Part shown: positions 17,633 through 26,586 of the stretch, piece by piece
Position numbering within the stretch: the stretch's first letter is position 1
Layout of the letters: each line of letters opens with the position of its first letter
Program-made: the position numbers and the translations under genes
Notes under the pieces: generated by a model
Seen by the model: the letters and a program-made list of their open reading frames with translations, nothing else
Database searches by the model: none
What the model was told of the DNA's origin: nothing
From: Pseudoalteromonas rubra
GTDB lineage: Bacteria; Pseudomonadota; Gammaproteobacteria; Enterobacterales; Alteromonadaceae
Direction of reading: 5' to 3'
Length of the DNA stretch: 64,000 nt
Assembly: GCF_000238295.3 (NCBI RefSeq)
Contig: NZ_AHCD03000035.1
Location: forward strand, 1,054,001 to 1,118,000

Positions 17633-18317
17633 TATGCTCATGGGCTGCGCGTTCACGCTAATCCTGTTTGCCATCATGCGACGCGTCAATCAACGCTGGC
17701 GCTCACCTATGCTCAACCCCGTATTGCTCTGCATTGTACTTATCAGTGTCGTTCTGCTGTTCGGCAATATTGACTATATAGACTACCGCAATGCCACCAC
17801 ACCGATCAGTTTCTTTCTGGAGATAGCTGTGGTTGCCCTCGCTTTGCCGTTATACCAACAGCTCCATGCGATACGACCTTACCTGCTGCTCATTAGCCTC
17901 AGCAGCTTTTTGGGGATCTCTTGTGCGACAATCACAGCCTTTATCCTCTGTCAGTGGTTTAGTGCACCTGAGCCCCTCATGGCGTCGTTAATGGCTTTGT
18001 CAGTCACCACACCTATTACACTGATCGTAACAGACACACTGAGCGGCCTGCCCGGTATTGCCGCCATTATGGTGATCCTGATTGGTGTGCTGGGCGGCGT
18101 ATTTGGCTTATCACTACTTACTTTAGTCGGCGTGACACAGCCTCAGGCCAAAGGCGTCGCACTGGGTGTGGCCTGTCACGCGATCGGCACAGCCGCAGCG
18201 ATGGAACATCATCCTGCCGCCGGTGCTTTTGCCTCCGCAGCAATGATAATCAGCGCCGTGATCACAGCGAGCTGGGTGCCAGTGCTTTTTACGCTATTAC
18301 AGGGCATAATCAGCTAA
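17625..18317 (+). CDS. LrgB/CidB-family membrane protein
   Basis: A 230-residue multi-pass membrane protein, the partner of the LrgA-like gene upstream, which it overlaps by 8 bp. Family hallmarks are 'SVTTPITLIVTDTLSGLPG', 'GVLGGVFGLSLL' and 'GVACHAIGTAAAMEH'. At least six hydrophobic segments are visible. The pair resembles E. coli YohJ-YohK. The substrate is unknown from sequence. Confidence 0.88.
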   Translation: MISMLMGCAFTLILFAIMRRVNQRWRSPMLNPVLLCIVLISVVLLFGNIDYIDYRNATTPISFFLEIAVVALALPLYQQLHAIRPYLLLISLSSFLGISCATITAFILCQWFSAPEPLMASLMALSVTTPITLIVTDTLSGLPGIAAIMVILIGVLGGVFGLSLLTLVGVTQPQAKGVALGVACHAIGTAAAMEHHPAAGAFASAAMIISAVITASWVPVLFTLLQGIIS

Positions 18318-18389
18318 ACTAAAAGAAACCCCAATGTCATCAACCGATAAGCGCTCACACATATCATAACAGCAAGGCAGGAGCACAGC

Positions 18390-19229
18390 ATGATAGAACA
18401 AGAAATTGCACAAATTGAACACTACTACGTGCTGATCCGAGACTACCTGGTTACCTACAGTATGCAATTATTTGGTGCCCTGGTGATCTTACTGTTCGGT
18501 CTGTGGCTGGCTAAAAAGCTGGCTAAAGCCACCGAACGCCTGATGCTCAAACACAATATTGATGTGACACTGACAAACTTCATCAGCAACGTAGTCAAAG
18601 TGCTGCTCATTATTATGTTCACCATCATTGCACTGGGCAAAATAGGGATCAGTGTGACCCCGTTTGTGGCCGCAATCGGTGCGGCCTCACTGGGGGCTGG
18701 TCTCGCAGTCCAGGGCATGTTATCCAACTACGGCTCTGGCTTAGCCATCATTGCGACCCGACCGTTTGTGGTGGGCGATACAATCGCTGTTAAAGGCGTG
18801 TGTGGTCAGGTAAAAAGCATTGAGCTGGGTCATACCATTTTGGTCAATGAGGAAAAGGTTGAAATCACCATCCCTAATAAGCATATCATTGGTGAAATTA
18901 TGCAAAACTCCTTCGCCCACTCGCTGGTGAAAGGAGAAATTGGCATCGCGTATAGTGCCAACGCCGAGCAGGCAATTGCGATTATCAATGGTATTTTATC
19001 GAACCATGAAGCGGTCGCAGGCACCCCGCAAGCTCAGGTTGGTATAGAAGCGTTTGGCGACAGTGCCGTACTGATCAGCTACCGTTACTGGGTGCCGACC
19101 ACTCAAATCATCGAGCATAAATTGACTATCAACGGTGCCATTTATGCCGCAATCCAGACCGCCAACATAGAAATCCCGTTTCCACAACGAGTTGTCACAA
19201 TCAAAGAGAAGCATACGTCCGCAGATTGA
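18390..19229 (+). CDS. Small-conductance mechanosensitive channel, MscS family
   Basis: A 279-residue protein with three N-terminal membrane segments, the pore-lining third helix 'AAIGAASLGAGLAVQGMLSN', and the beta domain 'FVVGDTIAVKGVCGQVKSIE', all characteristic of MscS. Its length is near that of E. coli MscS (286). It opens on hypo-osmotic shock to release solutes, a useful trait in a marine organism. It has a ribosome binding site (AGGAG) and appears to be a single-gene unit. Confidence 0.93.
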   Translation: MIEQEIAQIEHYYVLIRDYLVTYSMQLFGALVILLFGLWLAKKLAKATERLMLKHNIDVTLTNFISNVVKVLLIIMFTIIALGKIGISVTPFVAAIGAASLGAGLAVQGMLSNYGSGLAIIATRPFVVGDTIAVKGVCGQVKSIELGHTILVNEEKVEITIPNKHIIGEIMQNSFAHSLVKGEIGIAYSANAEQAIAIINGILSNHEAVAGTPQAQVGIEAFGDSAVLISYRYWVPTTQIIEHKLTINGAIYAAIQTANIEIPFPQRVVTIKEKHTSAD

Positions 19230-19258
19230 TCCTGGTTGTTTTTCACCCTATGCTGTCA

Positions 19259-19278
19259 ATGTTTTGTCTACAAAACAT
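19259..19278. promoter_or_regulatory. Palindrome in the chitinase promoter region
   Basis: ATGTTTTGTCTACAAAACAT: two perfect 9-base arms with a 2-base centre, 24 bp upstream of the chitinase start codon. The size and symmetry fit a dimeric repressor operator. The position close to the start codon would suit repression. I cannot assign the regulator. Confidence 0.5.
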
Positions 19279-19302
19279 ACAACATGTAAAACGGAGTGAT
19301 CT

Positions 19303-21489
19303 ATGAACACAAGAAAGTTAATGAAGATATGCTGTGCCGCAGGCCTGCAAATGATTGCAGTACACAGCTGGGCTCAGGCCGATACCGCCAACTATGACTG
19401 CAGCGCGCTCGCCGAATGGTCCAGTTCAACGGTGTACCGCAAAGGCGATCAAGTGCGTGCTCAGGCTCAAGCTTATGAAGCAAAATGGTTCAATCAAAAT
19501 GAGCGACCCGCGAACAATTCCGATACCTTTGACGTATGGCGACAACTTGGCCAGTGCATCAGCGGCAACGCCCCGGTGGTTACCCTGGTAAGCCCCCAGG
19601 ATGGCGCTGTGCTGAACAAAAATGACAGCGCTGTTTTTGCTGCAAATGCCAGTGATCAGGATGGCGATCTCGCCCAGGTTGAGTTTTTTGTTAACGACAT
19701 CAGTGTCGGTATACTCAGCCAGCCTCCTTATCAGCTTACCTGGTCTGCACAGCTGGGTATGCACACAGTGAGCGCAGTGGCAGTAGACGCCAAAGGAAAC
19801 CTCAGTACACCTGCAACAGCTGGCATTACGGTGCGAGATGACAACGGCAATGTACCTCCCGCTCTCACCATTGATACACCGACAAACAACCAAGCATTTA
19901 AAGTTGGCGATACCGTTAGCCTTGCCGTGCAGGCCACTGACACAGATGGCCAGGTTGTGCAGGTCGAAATGTGGCGAGATGCTCAGCGCCTGACAACGCT
20001 CAATACCCCACCTTTTCGCCATGATTTTGTGACCGTGAGTCCCGGCAGCAAACAGCTCAGAGTCATTGCACAAGACGACAAAGGTGCAACCGCTGAAGCC
20101 AGTGTGACCATTGAGGTGAGCGCTGCAAGCTCAGGTGGCTGCGCAGGTCTGAGCACTTATCGAGCTGGTCAAAGCTATCAAAGTGGTGAGCTGGTAGCAC
20201 ACAATAATCGCAAATATCGCTGCGACATCGCTGGCTGGTGCAGCTCCAGTGCTGCATGGGCCTACGAGCCCGGCACAGGTCAACACTGGCAGGACGCCTG
20301 GAGCGATTTGGGGATCTGTGCGATCGCGCCCGAGATTAGCTTTAGTCAGCCTAACGATAATGCCACTTTGCTGCGTAACCAGCCGACACAAATTGCTGTC
20401 AGTGCCTCCGATGCCGACGGGACTATCTCGCAGTTAGAGTTATTTGCTGATCAAACCTTACTTGGCAGTACCGCACAAAATACACTGACTGTTGAGTGGA
20501 CTCCAACCAACACCGGGCCGGTTATACTCAGTGCCGTTGCAACCGATAATGAGAGCAATCAGAGCCAACAATCTCTCCAGGTTACAGTTACAGATCAGCC
20601 ACTGGTCGTTGATTTAACCGCCCCGACTTCGGGTACTCAATATGTATTGGGTAATACCATTTCTATCAAAGCCAATGCTCAGGCGCTCAGCGGTCAGATC
20701 TCGATGGTCGATTTTTATGCCAACGGGGTAAAAGTTAGCAGTGATACCCAGGCACCTTATGAGTTTAACTACGCACCAGCAACCGTTGGACAACACAGTA
20801 TCTATGCAACTGCGACCAGCACATCGGGAGATACTGCAAGCAGCCCGGCCGCCACTGTCACTGTCATTACGCCGCCGGTTGGCAAAACCCATAAACTCAT
20901 AGGCTACTGGCACAACTTTGTTAACCCGGCTGGCTGCCCTATTCCATTGGATCAGATCTCAGATGCCTGGGACATCATCGACATTGCCTTTGCGGAAAAC
21001 GACCGCTCTTCTAATGGTACGGTTCACTTCAAGCCCTTTGAAAAGGACATCCGCTCTAACTGCCCACCCATCGATCCCGCTAAATTCAAAACCGATATGC
21101 AGGCACTACAGGCCCAGGGCAAAATTTTTGTGCTCAGCCTGGGTGGCGCTGAAGGCACCATTACGCTGAACACAGATGCTGATGAAGCGAATTTTGTCAG
21201 CAGCCTCACAGCCATTATTCAGGAATGGGGATTTGATGGCCTAGATATTGACCTTGAAAGTGGCTCAAACCTGTTACACGGCTCTCAGATACAGGCTCGT
21301 TTACCCAGGGCAATTAAACAGATAGAGCAGAATATGGGCGGAGACATGGTCTTAACCATGGCACCCGAGCACCCTTATGTACATGGGGGCATGATAGCCT
21401 ACTCCGGCATTTGGGGCGCATACATTCCATTGATCAACGAACTCAGAGACACGCGATTTGGGGATCTGTGCGATCGCGCCCGAGATTAG
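19303..21489 (+). CDS. Secreted GH18 chitinase, interrupted by tandem duplication
   Basis: A 728-residue open frame. A signal peptide (about residues 1-26) is followed by a chitin-binding CBM5/12 domain (31-80, 'STVYRKGDQVRAQAQAYEAK'), two Ig-like domains (about 85-272), a second CBM5/12 (278-340), two more Ig-like domains (343-522), and a GH18 barrel from about 526 with the catalytic motif 'FDGLDIDLE' (proton donor E652). At residue 717 the duplication junction shifts the frame, adding about 11 foreign residues before a stop. Removing one repeat unit restores a single 854-residue in-frame chitinase ending at 23017, so this is the truncated N-terminal part of that gene. Unless repaired, it lacks roughly 137 C-terminal barrel residues. 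Confidence 0.9.
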   Translation: MNTRKLMKICCAAGLQMIAVHSWAQADTANYDCSALAEWSSSTVYRKGDQVRAQAQAYEAKWFNQNERPANNSDTFDVWRQLGQCISGNAPVVTLVSPQDGAVLNKNDSAVFAANASDQDGDLAQVEFFVNDISVGILSQPPYQLTWSAQLGMHTVSAVAVDAKGNLSTPATAGITVRDDNGNVPPALTIDTPTNNQAFKVGDTVSLAVQATDTDGQVVQVEMWRDAQRLTTLNTPPFRHDFVTVSPGSKQLRVIAQDDKGATAEASVTIEVSAASSGGCAGLSTYRAGQSYQSGELVAHNNRKYRCDIAGWCSSSAAWAYEPGTGQHWQDAWSDLGICAIAPEISFSQPNDNATLLRNQPTQIAVSASDADGTISQLELFADQTLLGSTAQNTLTVEWTPTNTGPVILSAVATDNESNQSQQSLQVTVTDQPLVVDLTAPTSGTQYVLGNTISIKANAQALSGQISMVDFYANGVKVSSDTQAPYEFNYAPATVGQHSIYATATSTSGDTASSPAATVTVITPPVGKTHKLIGYWHNFVNPAGCPIPLDQISDAWDIIDIAFAENDRSSNGTVHFKPFEKDIRSNCPPIDPAKFKTDMQALQAQGKIFVLSLGGAEGTITLNTDADEANFVSSLTAIIQEWGFDGLDIDLESGSNLLHGSQIQARLPRAIKQIEQNMGGDMVLTMAPEHPYVHGGMIAYSGIWGAYIPLINELRDTRFGDLCDRARD

Positions 21490-22604
21490 CTTTAGTCAGC
21501 CTAACGATAATGCCACTTTGCTGCGTAACCAGCCGACACAAATTGCTGTCAGTGCCTCCGATGCCGACGGGACTATCTCGCAGTTAGAGTTATTTGCTGA
21601 TCAAACCTTACTTGGCAGTACCGCACAAAATACACTGACTGTTGAGTGGACTCCAACCAACACCGGGCCGGTTATACTCAGTGCCGTTGCAACCGATAAT
21701 GAGAGCAATCAGAGCCAACAATCTCTCCAGGTTACAGTTACAGATCAGCCACTGGTCGTTGATTTAACCGCCCCGACTTCGGGTACTCAATATGTATTGG
21801 GTAATACCATTTCTATCAAAGCCAATGCTCAGGCGCTCAGCGGTCAGATCTCGATGGTCGATTTTTATGCCAACGGGGTAAAAGTTAGCAGTGATACCCA
21901 GGCACCTTATGAGTTTAACTACGCACCAGCAACCGTTGGACAACACAGTATCTATGCAACTGCGACCAGCACATCGGGAGATACTGCAAGCAGCCCGGCC
22001 GCCACTGTCACTGTCATTACGCCGCCGGTTGGCAAAACCCATAAACTCATAGGCTACTGGCACAACTTTGTTAACCCGGCTGGCTGCCCTATTCCATTGG
22101 ATCAGATCTCAGATGCCTGGGACATCATCGACATTGCCTTTGCGGAAAACGACCGCTCTTCTAATGGTACGGTTCACTTCAAGCCCTTTGAAAAGGACAT
22201 CCGCTCTAACTGCCCACCCATCGATCCCGCTAAATTCAAAACCGATATGCAGGCACTACAGGCCCAGGGCAAAATTTTTGTGCTCAGCCTGGGTGGCGCT
22301 GAAGGCACCATTACGCTGAACACAGATGCTGATGAAGCGAATTTTGTCAGCAGCCTCACAGCCATTATTCAGGAATGGGGATTTGATGGCCTAGATATTG
22401 ACCTTGAAAGTGGCTCAAACCTGTTACACGGCTCTCAGATACAGGCTCGTTTACCCAGGGCAATTAAACAGATAGAGCAGAATATGGGCGGAGACATGGT
22501 CTTAACCATGGCACCCGAGCACCCTTATGTACATGGGGGCATGATAGCCTACTCCGGCATTTGGGGCGCATACATTCCATTGATCAACGAACTCAGAGAC
22601 ACGC
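20305..22604. repeat. Exact tandem duplication, unit 1150 bp (chitinase)
   Basis: Copy A is 20305-21454 and copy B 21455-22604, direct and without spacer, apparently identical. Two bases (GC) are shared at the junction. Because 1150 is not a multiple of three, the duplication breaks the chitinase frame. The total gene length minus one unit (2565 bp) is exactly divisible by three and gives one continuous protein. Confidence 0.95.
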
Positions 22605-23017
22605 TGGATTTACTGCATGTGCAGCTCTACAACAATGGTGGACTGCCCAATCCATACGAGCCAGGCAGTGCGCCGGAAGGATCAGTTAACATGATGGTCG
22701 CCCACGCAAAAATGCTGATTGAAGGCTTTGATCTTGCCGATGGCAGTCGCTTTATGCCACTGAGAGATGATCAGGTTGCCATTGGACTACCCTCAGGTCC
22801 GCAGTCGGCCAACTCAGGTCAGGCACCTATTGCCAATATTATTGCGGCACTGGACTGTCTGACCAAAGGTACGCAATGCGGTACGATTACGCCCAGCCAG
22901 CCTTATCCCGCTTTTGGCGGTGTGATGACCTGGTCAATTAACTGGGACAAATTTGATGGTTATAACTTCTCTGTGCCTGTGGGCAATAAACTCACAGAAA
23001 TGAATCAGGGACAATAA
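21455..23017 (+). pseudogene. C-terminal part of the GH18 chitinase gene, separated by duplication
   Basis: The frame repeats Ig-like domains three and four and the GH18 start, then continues into the unique C-terminal barrel ('LDLLHVQLYNNGGLPNPYEP', 'GVMTWSINWDKFDG'), giving about 519 residues. It has no signal peptide, no chitin-binding domain and no plausible ribosome binding site (the first start-like codon is a TTG at 21458). It is best read as the 3' part of the interrupted chitinase gene. If the duplication is an assembly error, the two parts form one gene at 19303 to 23017. Confidence 0.85.
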
Positions 23018-23030
23018 ACGTTCCATAACG

Positions 23031-23058
23031 GGGTAACGGCGGTTCCCGCTCGTTACCC
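23031..23058. terminator. Strong hairpin after the chitinase gene
   Basis: Arms GGGTAACG and CGTTACCC enclose a nested GCGG-TTC-CCGC stem, giving an almost continuous 12-bp stem 13 bases after the stop codon. There is no T-run, so it may stabilise the 3' end or act with Rho rather than terminate alone. Confidence 0.5.
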
Positions 23059-23172
23059 TCATTCCACCGTATATTGAAGCCAATTTAAGACTCTTTGCTA
23101 CTGGCAGTTCGGTAAAATTAACGTTAAGGTGGAGTTAATCTGTTACCCCCCGATTTGAATCAAGGAGAACTT

Positions 23173-24033
23173 ATGAGTAACAACACGTATACCCCACCCA
23201 AAGTGTGGACACACCAGCCTAGCAGCGACAACAAATGGGCCAATATCAATAGCCCGGAATCCGGTGCCCGCCATGAGCAAGCACTGCCCGTGGGCGCACA
23301 CCCACTGCAACTCTATTCAATGGGCACACCAAATGGGCAAAAGGTTACCATTATGTTGGAAGAGCTTCTGGCGCTTGGAGTCAGTGAGGCCGAATATGAT
23401 GCACACATGATCCACATTGGTGAGGGTATGCAGTTTTCTTCAGGCTTTGTAGGCGTCAACCCGAACTCGAAAATTCCTGCTTTGGTTGATAAAAGCGGCG
23501 AAAATGAAATCAATGTATTTGAATCTGCTTCCATCCTCGTTTACCTGGCCGAGAAATTTGAACAGCTATTGCCCGCATCAGGCACAGACAGAATAAACAC
23601 CTTTAACTGGTTGTTCTGGGCACAAGGCTCGGCACCCTTCGTTGGTGGCGGGTTTGGCCACTTCTATGCCTATGCAGATGAAAAGCAAGAATATCCCATC
23701 AACCGCTTTGCCATGGAAGCAAAACGTCAGCTTGATGTACTGGATAAACACCTGGCAAATAATACCTATGTTGCCGGTGAGCAATACACCATTGCCGACA
23801 TTGCCATCTGGCCCTGGTATGGCAGCCTTGCACTAGGCAGAATGTACGACGCCGGTGAGTTTTTACAGGTTCACCAATATGAGCATGTTGTACGCTGGGC
23901 AAAACAACTGGATGCACGCCCTGCCGTACAACGAGGCAGGATCGTCAACCGTACCTTCGGTGAGCCTTGGGAGCAATTGAGAGAGCGCCACAATGCTGCC
24001 GATATTGATGCTGTACTGGCATTAAAAGCTTAA
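23173..24033 (+). CDS. yghU: Glutathione S-transferase/disulfide-bond oxidoreductase YghU
   Basis: A 286-residue GST-fold protein near-identical in layout to E. coli YghU, which binds two glutathione molecules and has disulfide reductase activity. Visible matches are 'HPLQLYSMGTPNGQKVTIM', 'NPNSKIPALVD' and 'GGGFGHFYAYADEKQEYPIN'. I chose the ATG at 23173 since it has a good ribosome binding site (AAGGAGA) and matches the family N-terminus; an ATG six codons upstream is less likely. Single-gene unit with its own terminator. Confidence 0.93.
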   Translation: MSNNTYTPPKVWTHQPSSDNKWANINSPESGARHEQALPVGAHPLQLYSMGTPNGQKVTIMLEELLALGVSEAEYDAHMIHIGEGMQFSSGFVGVNPNSKIPALVDKSGENEINVFESASILVYLAEKFEQLLPASGTDRINTFNWLFWAQGSAPFVGGGFGHFYAYADEKQEYPINRFAMEAKRQLDVLDKHLANNTYVAGEQYTIADIAIWPWYGSLALGRMYDAGEFLQVHQYEHVVRWAKQLDARPAVQRGRIVNRTFGEPWEQLRERHNAADIDAVLALKA

Positions 24034-24039
24034 TGAGTA

Positions 24040-24067
24040 AGCGCGTGTCCTCCACGCGCTAATTTTC
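24040..24067 (+). terminator. Terminator after yghU
   Basis: AGCGCGTG and CACGCGCT form an 8-bp GC-rich stem with a 5-base loop, followed by AATTTT, 7 bases after the yghU stop codon. Confidence 0.75.
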
Positions 24068-24159
24068 CGCTCTGTTACCGCCTTAGCCACCCAGCTTCTT
24101 AACTCCGCACCATTTCTGATACCCAATAATATGCAGCATACATTCAATTAAGATCAAAT

Positions 24160-24178
24160 ATAAATGACAATCATTCCC
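24160..24178 (+). promoter_or_regulatory. Predicted Fur box upstream of the orfX-like/sodA pair
   Basis: The core AATGACAATCATT matches the central 13 bases of the Fur consensus (AATGATAATCATT) at 12 positions. It lies 72 bp upstream of the hypothetical gene that precedes sodA. Fur control of Mn-superoxide dismutase is well known, which makes the site biologically sensible. Confidence 0.7.
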
Positions 24179-24249
24179 ATTTATGTTTTCATATTCAAAC
24201 TGTAACAATTGAGTGGTTCAAATCCGGTAACCCTTGACGAGGAGTCCTT

Positions 24250-24753
24250 ATGCTGCAAACTAATTCAACGTCGAATAGCGCGGCAGAGCAGTTAGAGCAT
24301 GCGTTAGCCCCCTGGCAAAAAGCCATCACCGCTGGGAACGATGCTTTTGAAAATCAATCATTCTATAGCGCAAGAGACCACTACCAGAGCGCACTGTATC
24401 TGGTGAGCAATTTAATTGCCCACTTTACTCATCAGTATGATCCGCAGCTCCAGGAAGATGCACTGATGCATTGTTGCCCGGCGCTAATTGTCGCCTCACA
24501 CAACCTGGCTGATTGCTACCTGGCGCTGGGTTTACCGCACAAAGCATGTGAGCAGCTCATTGACGTCCATCAAAGTATGATCCAGCTATGCGACCATGCC
24601 AACCCGCAAGTTGGCTGGATTGCCATGCGCCATTGTATGCGAACACGAACTGAGTTAATGCACTTTATTACCGCCCATAAAGCCCATAAAAACCTGGTCA
24701 ACTGGGCCACTCAGGCACTCAATACTCCCCAATCAGCACACCATTATCATTAA
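24250..24753 (+). CDS. Hypothetical helical protein encoded upstream of sodA
   Basis: A 167-residue soluble, mainly helical protein rich in histidine and cysteine ('YDPQLQEDALMHCCPALIV', 'LADCYLALGLPHKACEQL'), with a TPR-like pattern ('AGNDAFENQSFYSARDHYQS'). It has a strong ribosome binding site (GAGGAG) and lies 16 bp before sodA under a predicted Fur box. In Pseudomonas aeruginosa a Fur-regulated fagA-fumC-orfX-sodA operon also places an uncharacterised gene before sodA; homology to that orfX is only a suggestion. A role in iron limitation or metal handling is inferred from context alone. Confidence 0.7.
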   Translation: MLQTNSTSNSAAEQLEHALAPWQKAITAGNDAFENQSFYSARDHYQSALYLVSNLIAHFTHQYDPQLQEDALMHCCPALIVASHNLADCYLALGLPHKACEQLIDVHQSMIQLCDHANPQVGWIAMRHCMRTRTELMHFITAHKAHKNLVNWATQALNTPQSAHHYH

Positions 24754-24769
24754 TTTAAAGGAGAGAAGT

Positions 24770-25381
24770 ATGGCATTTACACTGCCCGCGTTACCTTATG
24801 CCTATGATGCGTTAGAGCCGCATATTGACAGCAAAACCATGGAGATCCATCACACTCTGCATCACCAGACTTATGTCAACAAAGCCAATGCTGCGCTTGA
24901 AGGCAGCGAGTTTGAAGGTCAATCCACCATAGAATTGCTAACCAATATCCATGATCTCCCGGAGACATTGCGTGGTGCTGTACGCGATCACGTCGGTGGT
25001 CACAACAATCATTCTTTATTCTGGGAAGTCATGTCGCCACAAGGCGGGCAGCTGCATCAGGGAGAGCTGTCCGCAGCCATTGACAAGCACTTTGGCAATT
25101 ACGACACATTTAAAACGCAATTTACCCAGGCTGCGGTAAGTCGTTTTGGAAGCGGCTGGGCGTGGCTGGTCGTGGATGATCAAAAGCGTCTGCAGGTCAC
25201 CAGCTCACTCAATCAGGACAGTCCATTTATGGACGGTCTGACGCCTGTGTTAGGGCTCGATGTGTGGGAGCACGCCTACTATCTCAAGTATCAAAACCGC
25301 AGACCGGAGTATATTGAGGCTTTTTACAAGGTGGTTAACTGGCAGGAAGTAGAACGTCGTTTTCTTGAAGCGGTAAGCTAA
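24770..25381 (+). CDS. sodA: Superoxide dismutase, manganese type
   Basis: A 203-residue cytoplasmic superoxide dismutase. Metal ligands fall in 'HHTLHHQTYVNKANAAL', 'HVGGHNNHSLFWEVM' and 'LDVWEHAYYLKYQNRRPEYI'. The 'GGHNNHSLFW' segment and the glutamine in 'LNQDSPFMDG' fit manganese rather than iron enzymes (which have AAQVWNHTF). Ribosome binding site AAAGGAGA. It is co-transcribed with the small gene upstream behind a Fur box, so Mn-SOD should rise when iron is short. Confidence 0.94.
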   Translation: MAFTLPALPYAYDALEPHIDSKTMEIHHTLHHQTYVNKANAALEGSEFEGQSTIELLTNIHDLPETLRGAVRDHVGGHNNHSLFWEVMSPQGGQLHQGELSAAIDKHFGNYDTFKTQFTQAAVSRFGSGWAWLVVDDQKRLQVTSSLNQDSPFMDGLTPVLGLDVWEHAYYLKYQNRRPEYIEAFYKVVNWQEVERRFLEAVS

Positions 25382-25383
25382 CC

Positions 25384-25416
25384 AAAAAAGCCAGCGGCAT
25401 TGCGCTGGCTTTTTTT
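25384..25416. terminator. Bidirectional terminator between sodA and aroC
   Basis: AAAAAAGCCAGCG and CGCTGGCTTTTTTT form a strong stem with A/T runs on both sides, between the convergent genes sodA and aroC. Confidence 0.9.
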
Positions 25417-25429
25417 CTCCTGAGCGCCG

Positions 25430-26530
25430 TTAAGTGCGCTGCGCAGGGATAGGACCGTGGGATAACTCAACATGTGGATTCTGACCACGTTGTCTGAGTA
25501 AGTGGTCCATCAAAGTGATTGCCATCATAGCTTCTGCAATCGGTATCGCCCGGATCCCAACACACGGATCATGACGCCCTTTGGTGATCATCTCTACCGA
25601 CTCATTTTGCGTATTGATACTCTGACCCGGGATCGTAATACTGGAAGTCGGTTTAAGTGCGATGGAAGCAATGATATCCTGGCCTGTCGAGATACCCGCC
25701 AGTACACCACCAGCATGATTACTGGTAAACCCTTCTGGCGTTAGCTCGTCGCGGTGCTCTGAGCCCTTTTGCTCAACCACCTCAAAGCCGTCACCGATCT
25801 CAACGCCTTTTACGGCATTGATACTCATCAGAGAGTGCGCCAGTTCAGCATCCAGTCTGTCGAATACCGGCTCGCCTAAGCCAACCGGAACCCCTTTTGC
25901 CACCACTTTGACTTTGGCGCCAACCGAATCACCTTGCTTTTTCAGATCCCGCATATATTCGTCCAGTGCGTCCAGTTTGGTTACATCGGGAAAGAAAAAG
26001 GGGTTCTGCTCAACCTGTTGCCAGTCAAACTGCTCAGCTTTAATCGGCCCGAGCTGGGACAAACAGGCATGGATCTCAACACCATGCACCTGCTTAAGGT
26101 ATTTTTTAGCAATGCCACCCGCCGCAACACGAATGGCTGTCTCTCTGGCTGACGAGCGTCCGCCACCGCGGTAGTCGCGGTGTCCGTATTTGTGCCAATA
26201 ACTGTAGTCACCGTGACCAGGGCGGAAAACGTCTTTGATTTTGCTGTAGTCTTTGGAGCGCTGATCGGTATTCTCGATTAACAAACCAATACTGGTGCCA
26301 GTTGTTTTCCCCTCGAACACCCCAGAGAGGATTTTAATTTCATCCCCCTCGCGGCGCTGAGTTGTATAGCGGCTTTGCCCAGGTTTGCGCCTGTCCAGGT
26401 CCACCTGAAGATCCGCTTCGTCCAATTCAAGCCCCGCCGGGACGCCATCTACTACACCGCCCAGTGCGAGACCATGGCTTTCACCAAAAGTCGATACCTT
26501 AAATAATTGGCCTATGCTGTTGCCTGCCAT
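25430..26530 (-). CDS. aroC: Chorismate synthase AroC
   Basis: A 366-residue FMN-dependent enzyme that makes chorismate from EPSP, the final step of the shikimate pathway. The N-terminus 'FGESHGLALGGVVDGVPAGL' and the segments 'RPGHGDYSYWHKYGHRDYRG' and 'ARETAIRVAAGGIAKKYL' are signature regions. Length is standard. Transcribed in the same direction as prmB, 56 bp downstream of it, as in E. coli. Confidence 0.98.
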   Translation of the reverse strand: MAGNSIGQLFKVSTFGESHGLALGGVVDGVPAGLELDEADLQVDLDRRKPGQSRYTTQRREGDEIKILSGVFEGKTTGTSIGLLIENTDQRSKDYSKIKDVFRPGHGDYSYWHKYGHRDYRGGGRSSARETAIRVAAGGIAKKYLKQVHGVEIHACLSQLGPIKAEQFDWQQVEQNPFFFPDVTKLDALDEYMRDLKKQGDSVGAKVKVVAKGVPVGLGEPVFDRLDAELAHSLMSINAVKGVEIGDGFEVVEQKGSEHRDELTPEGFTSNHAGGVLAGISTGQDIIASIALKPTSSITIPGQSINTQNESVEMITKGRHDPCVGIRAIPIAEAMMAITLMDHLLRQRGQNPHVELSHGPIPAQRT

Positions 26531-26586
26531 TGATTTTCCTCATTCCAAAAAAACACCATCGCGCTTCCCTGCCTGCAGGAAAACAC

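Noticed and set aside
21458..23017. 519-residue frame as a separate cytoplasmic chitinase
   Set aside because: The start-like TTG lies just past the duplication junction and there is no signal peptide or ribosome binding site; it is the severed end of the upstream gene.
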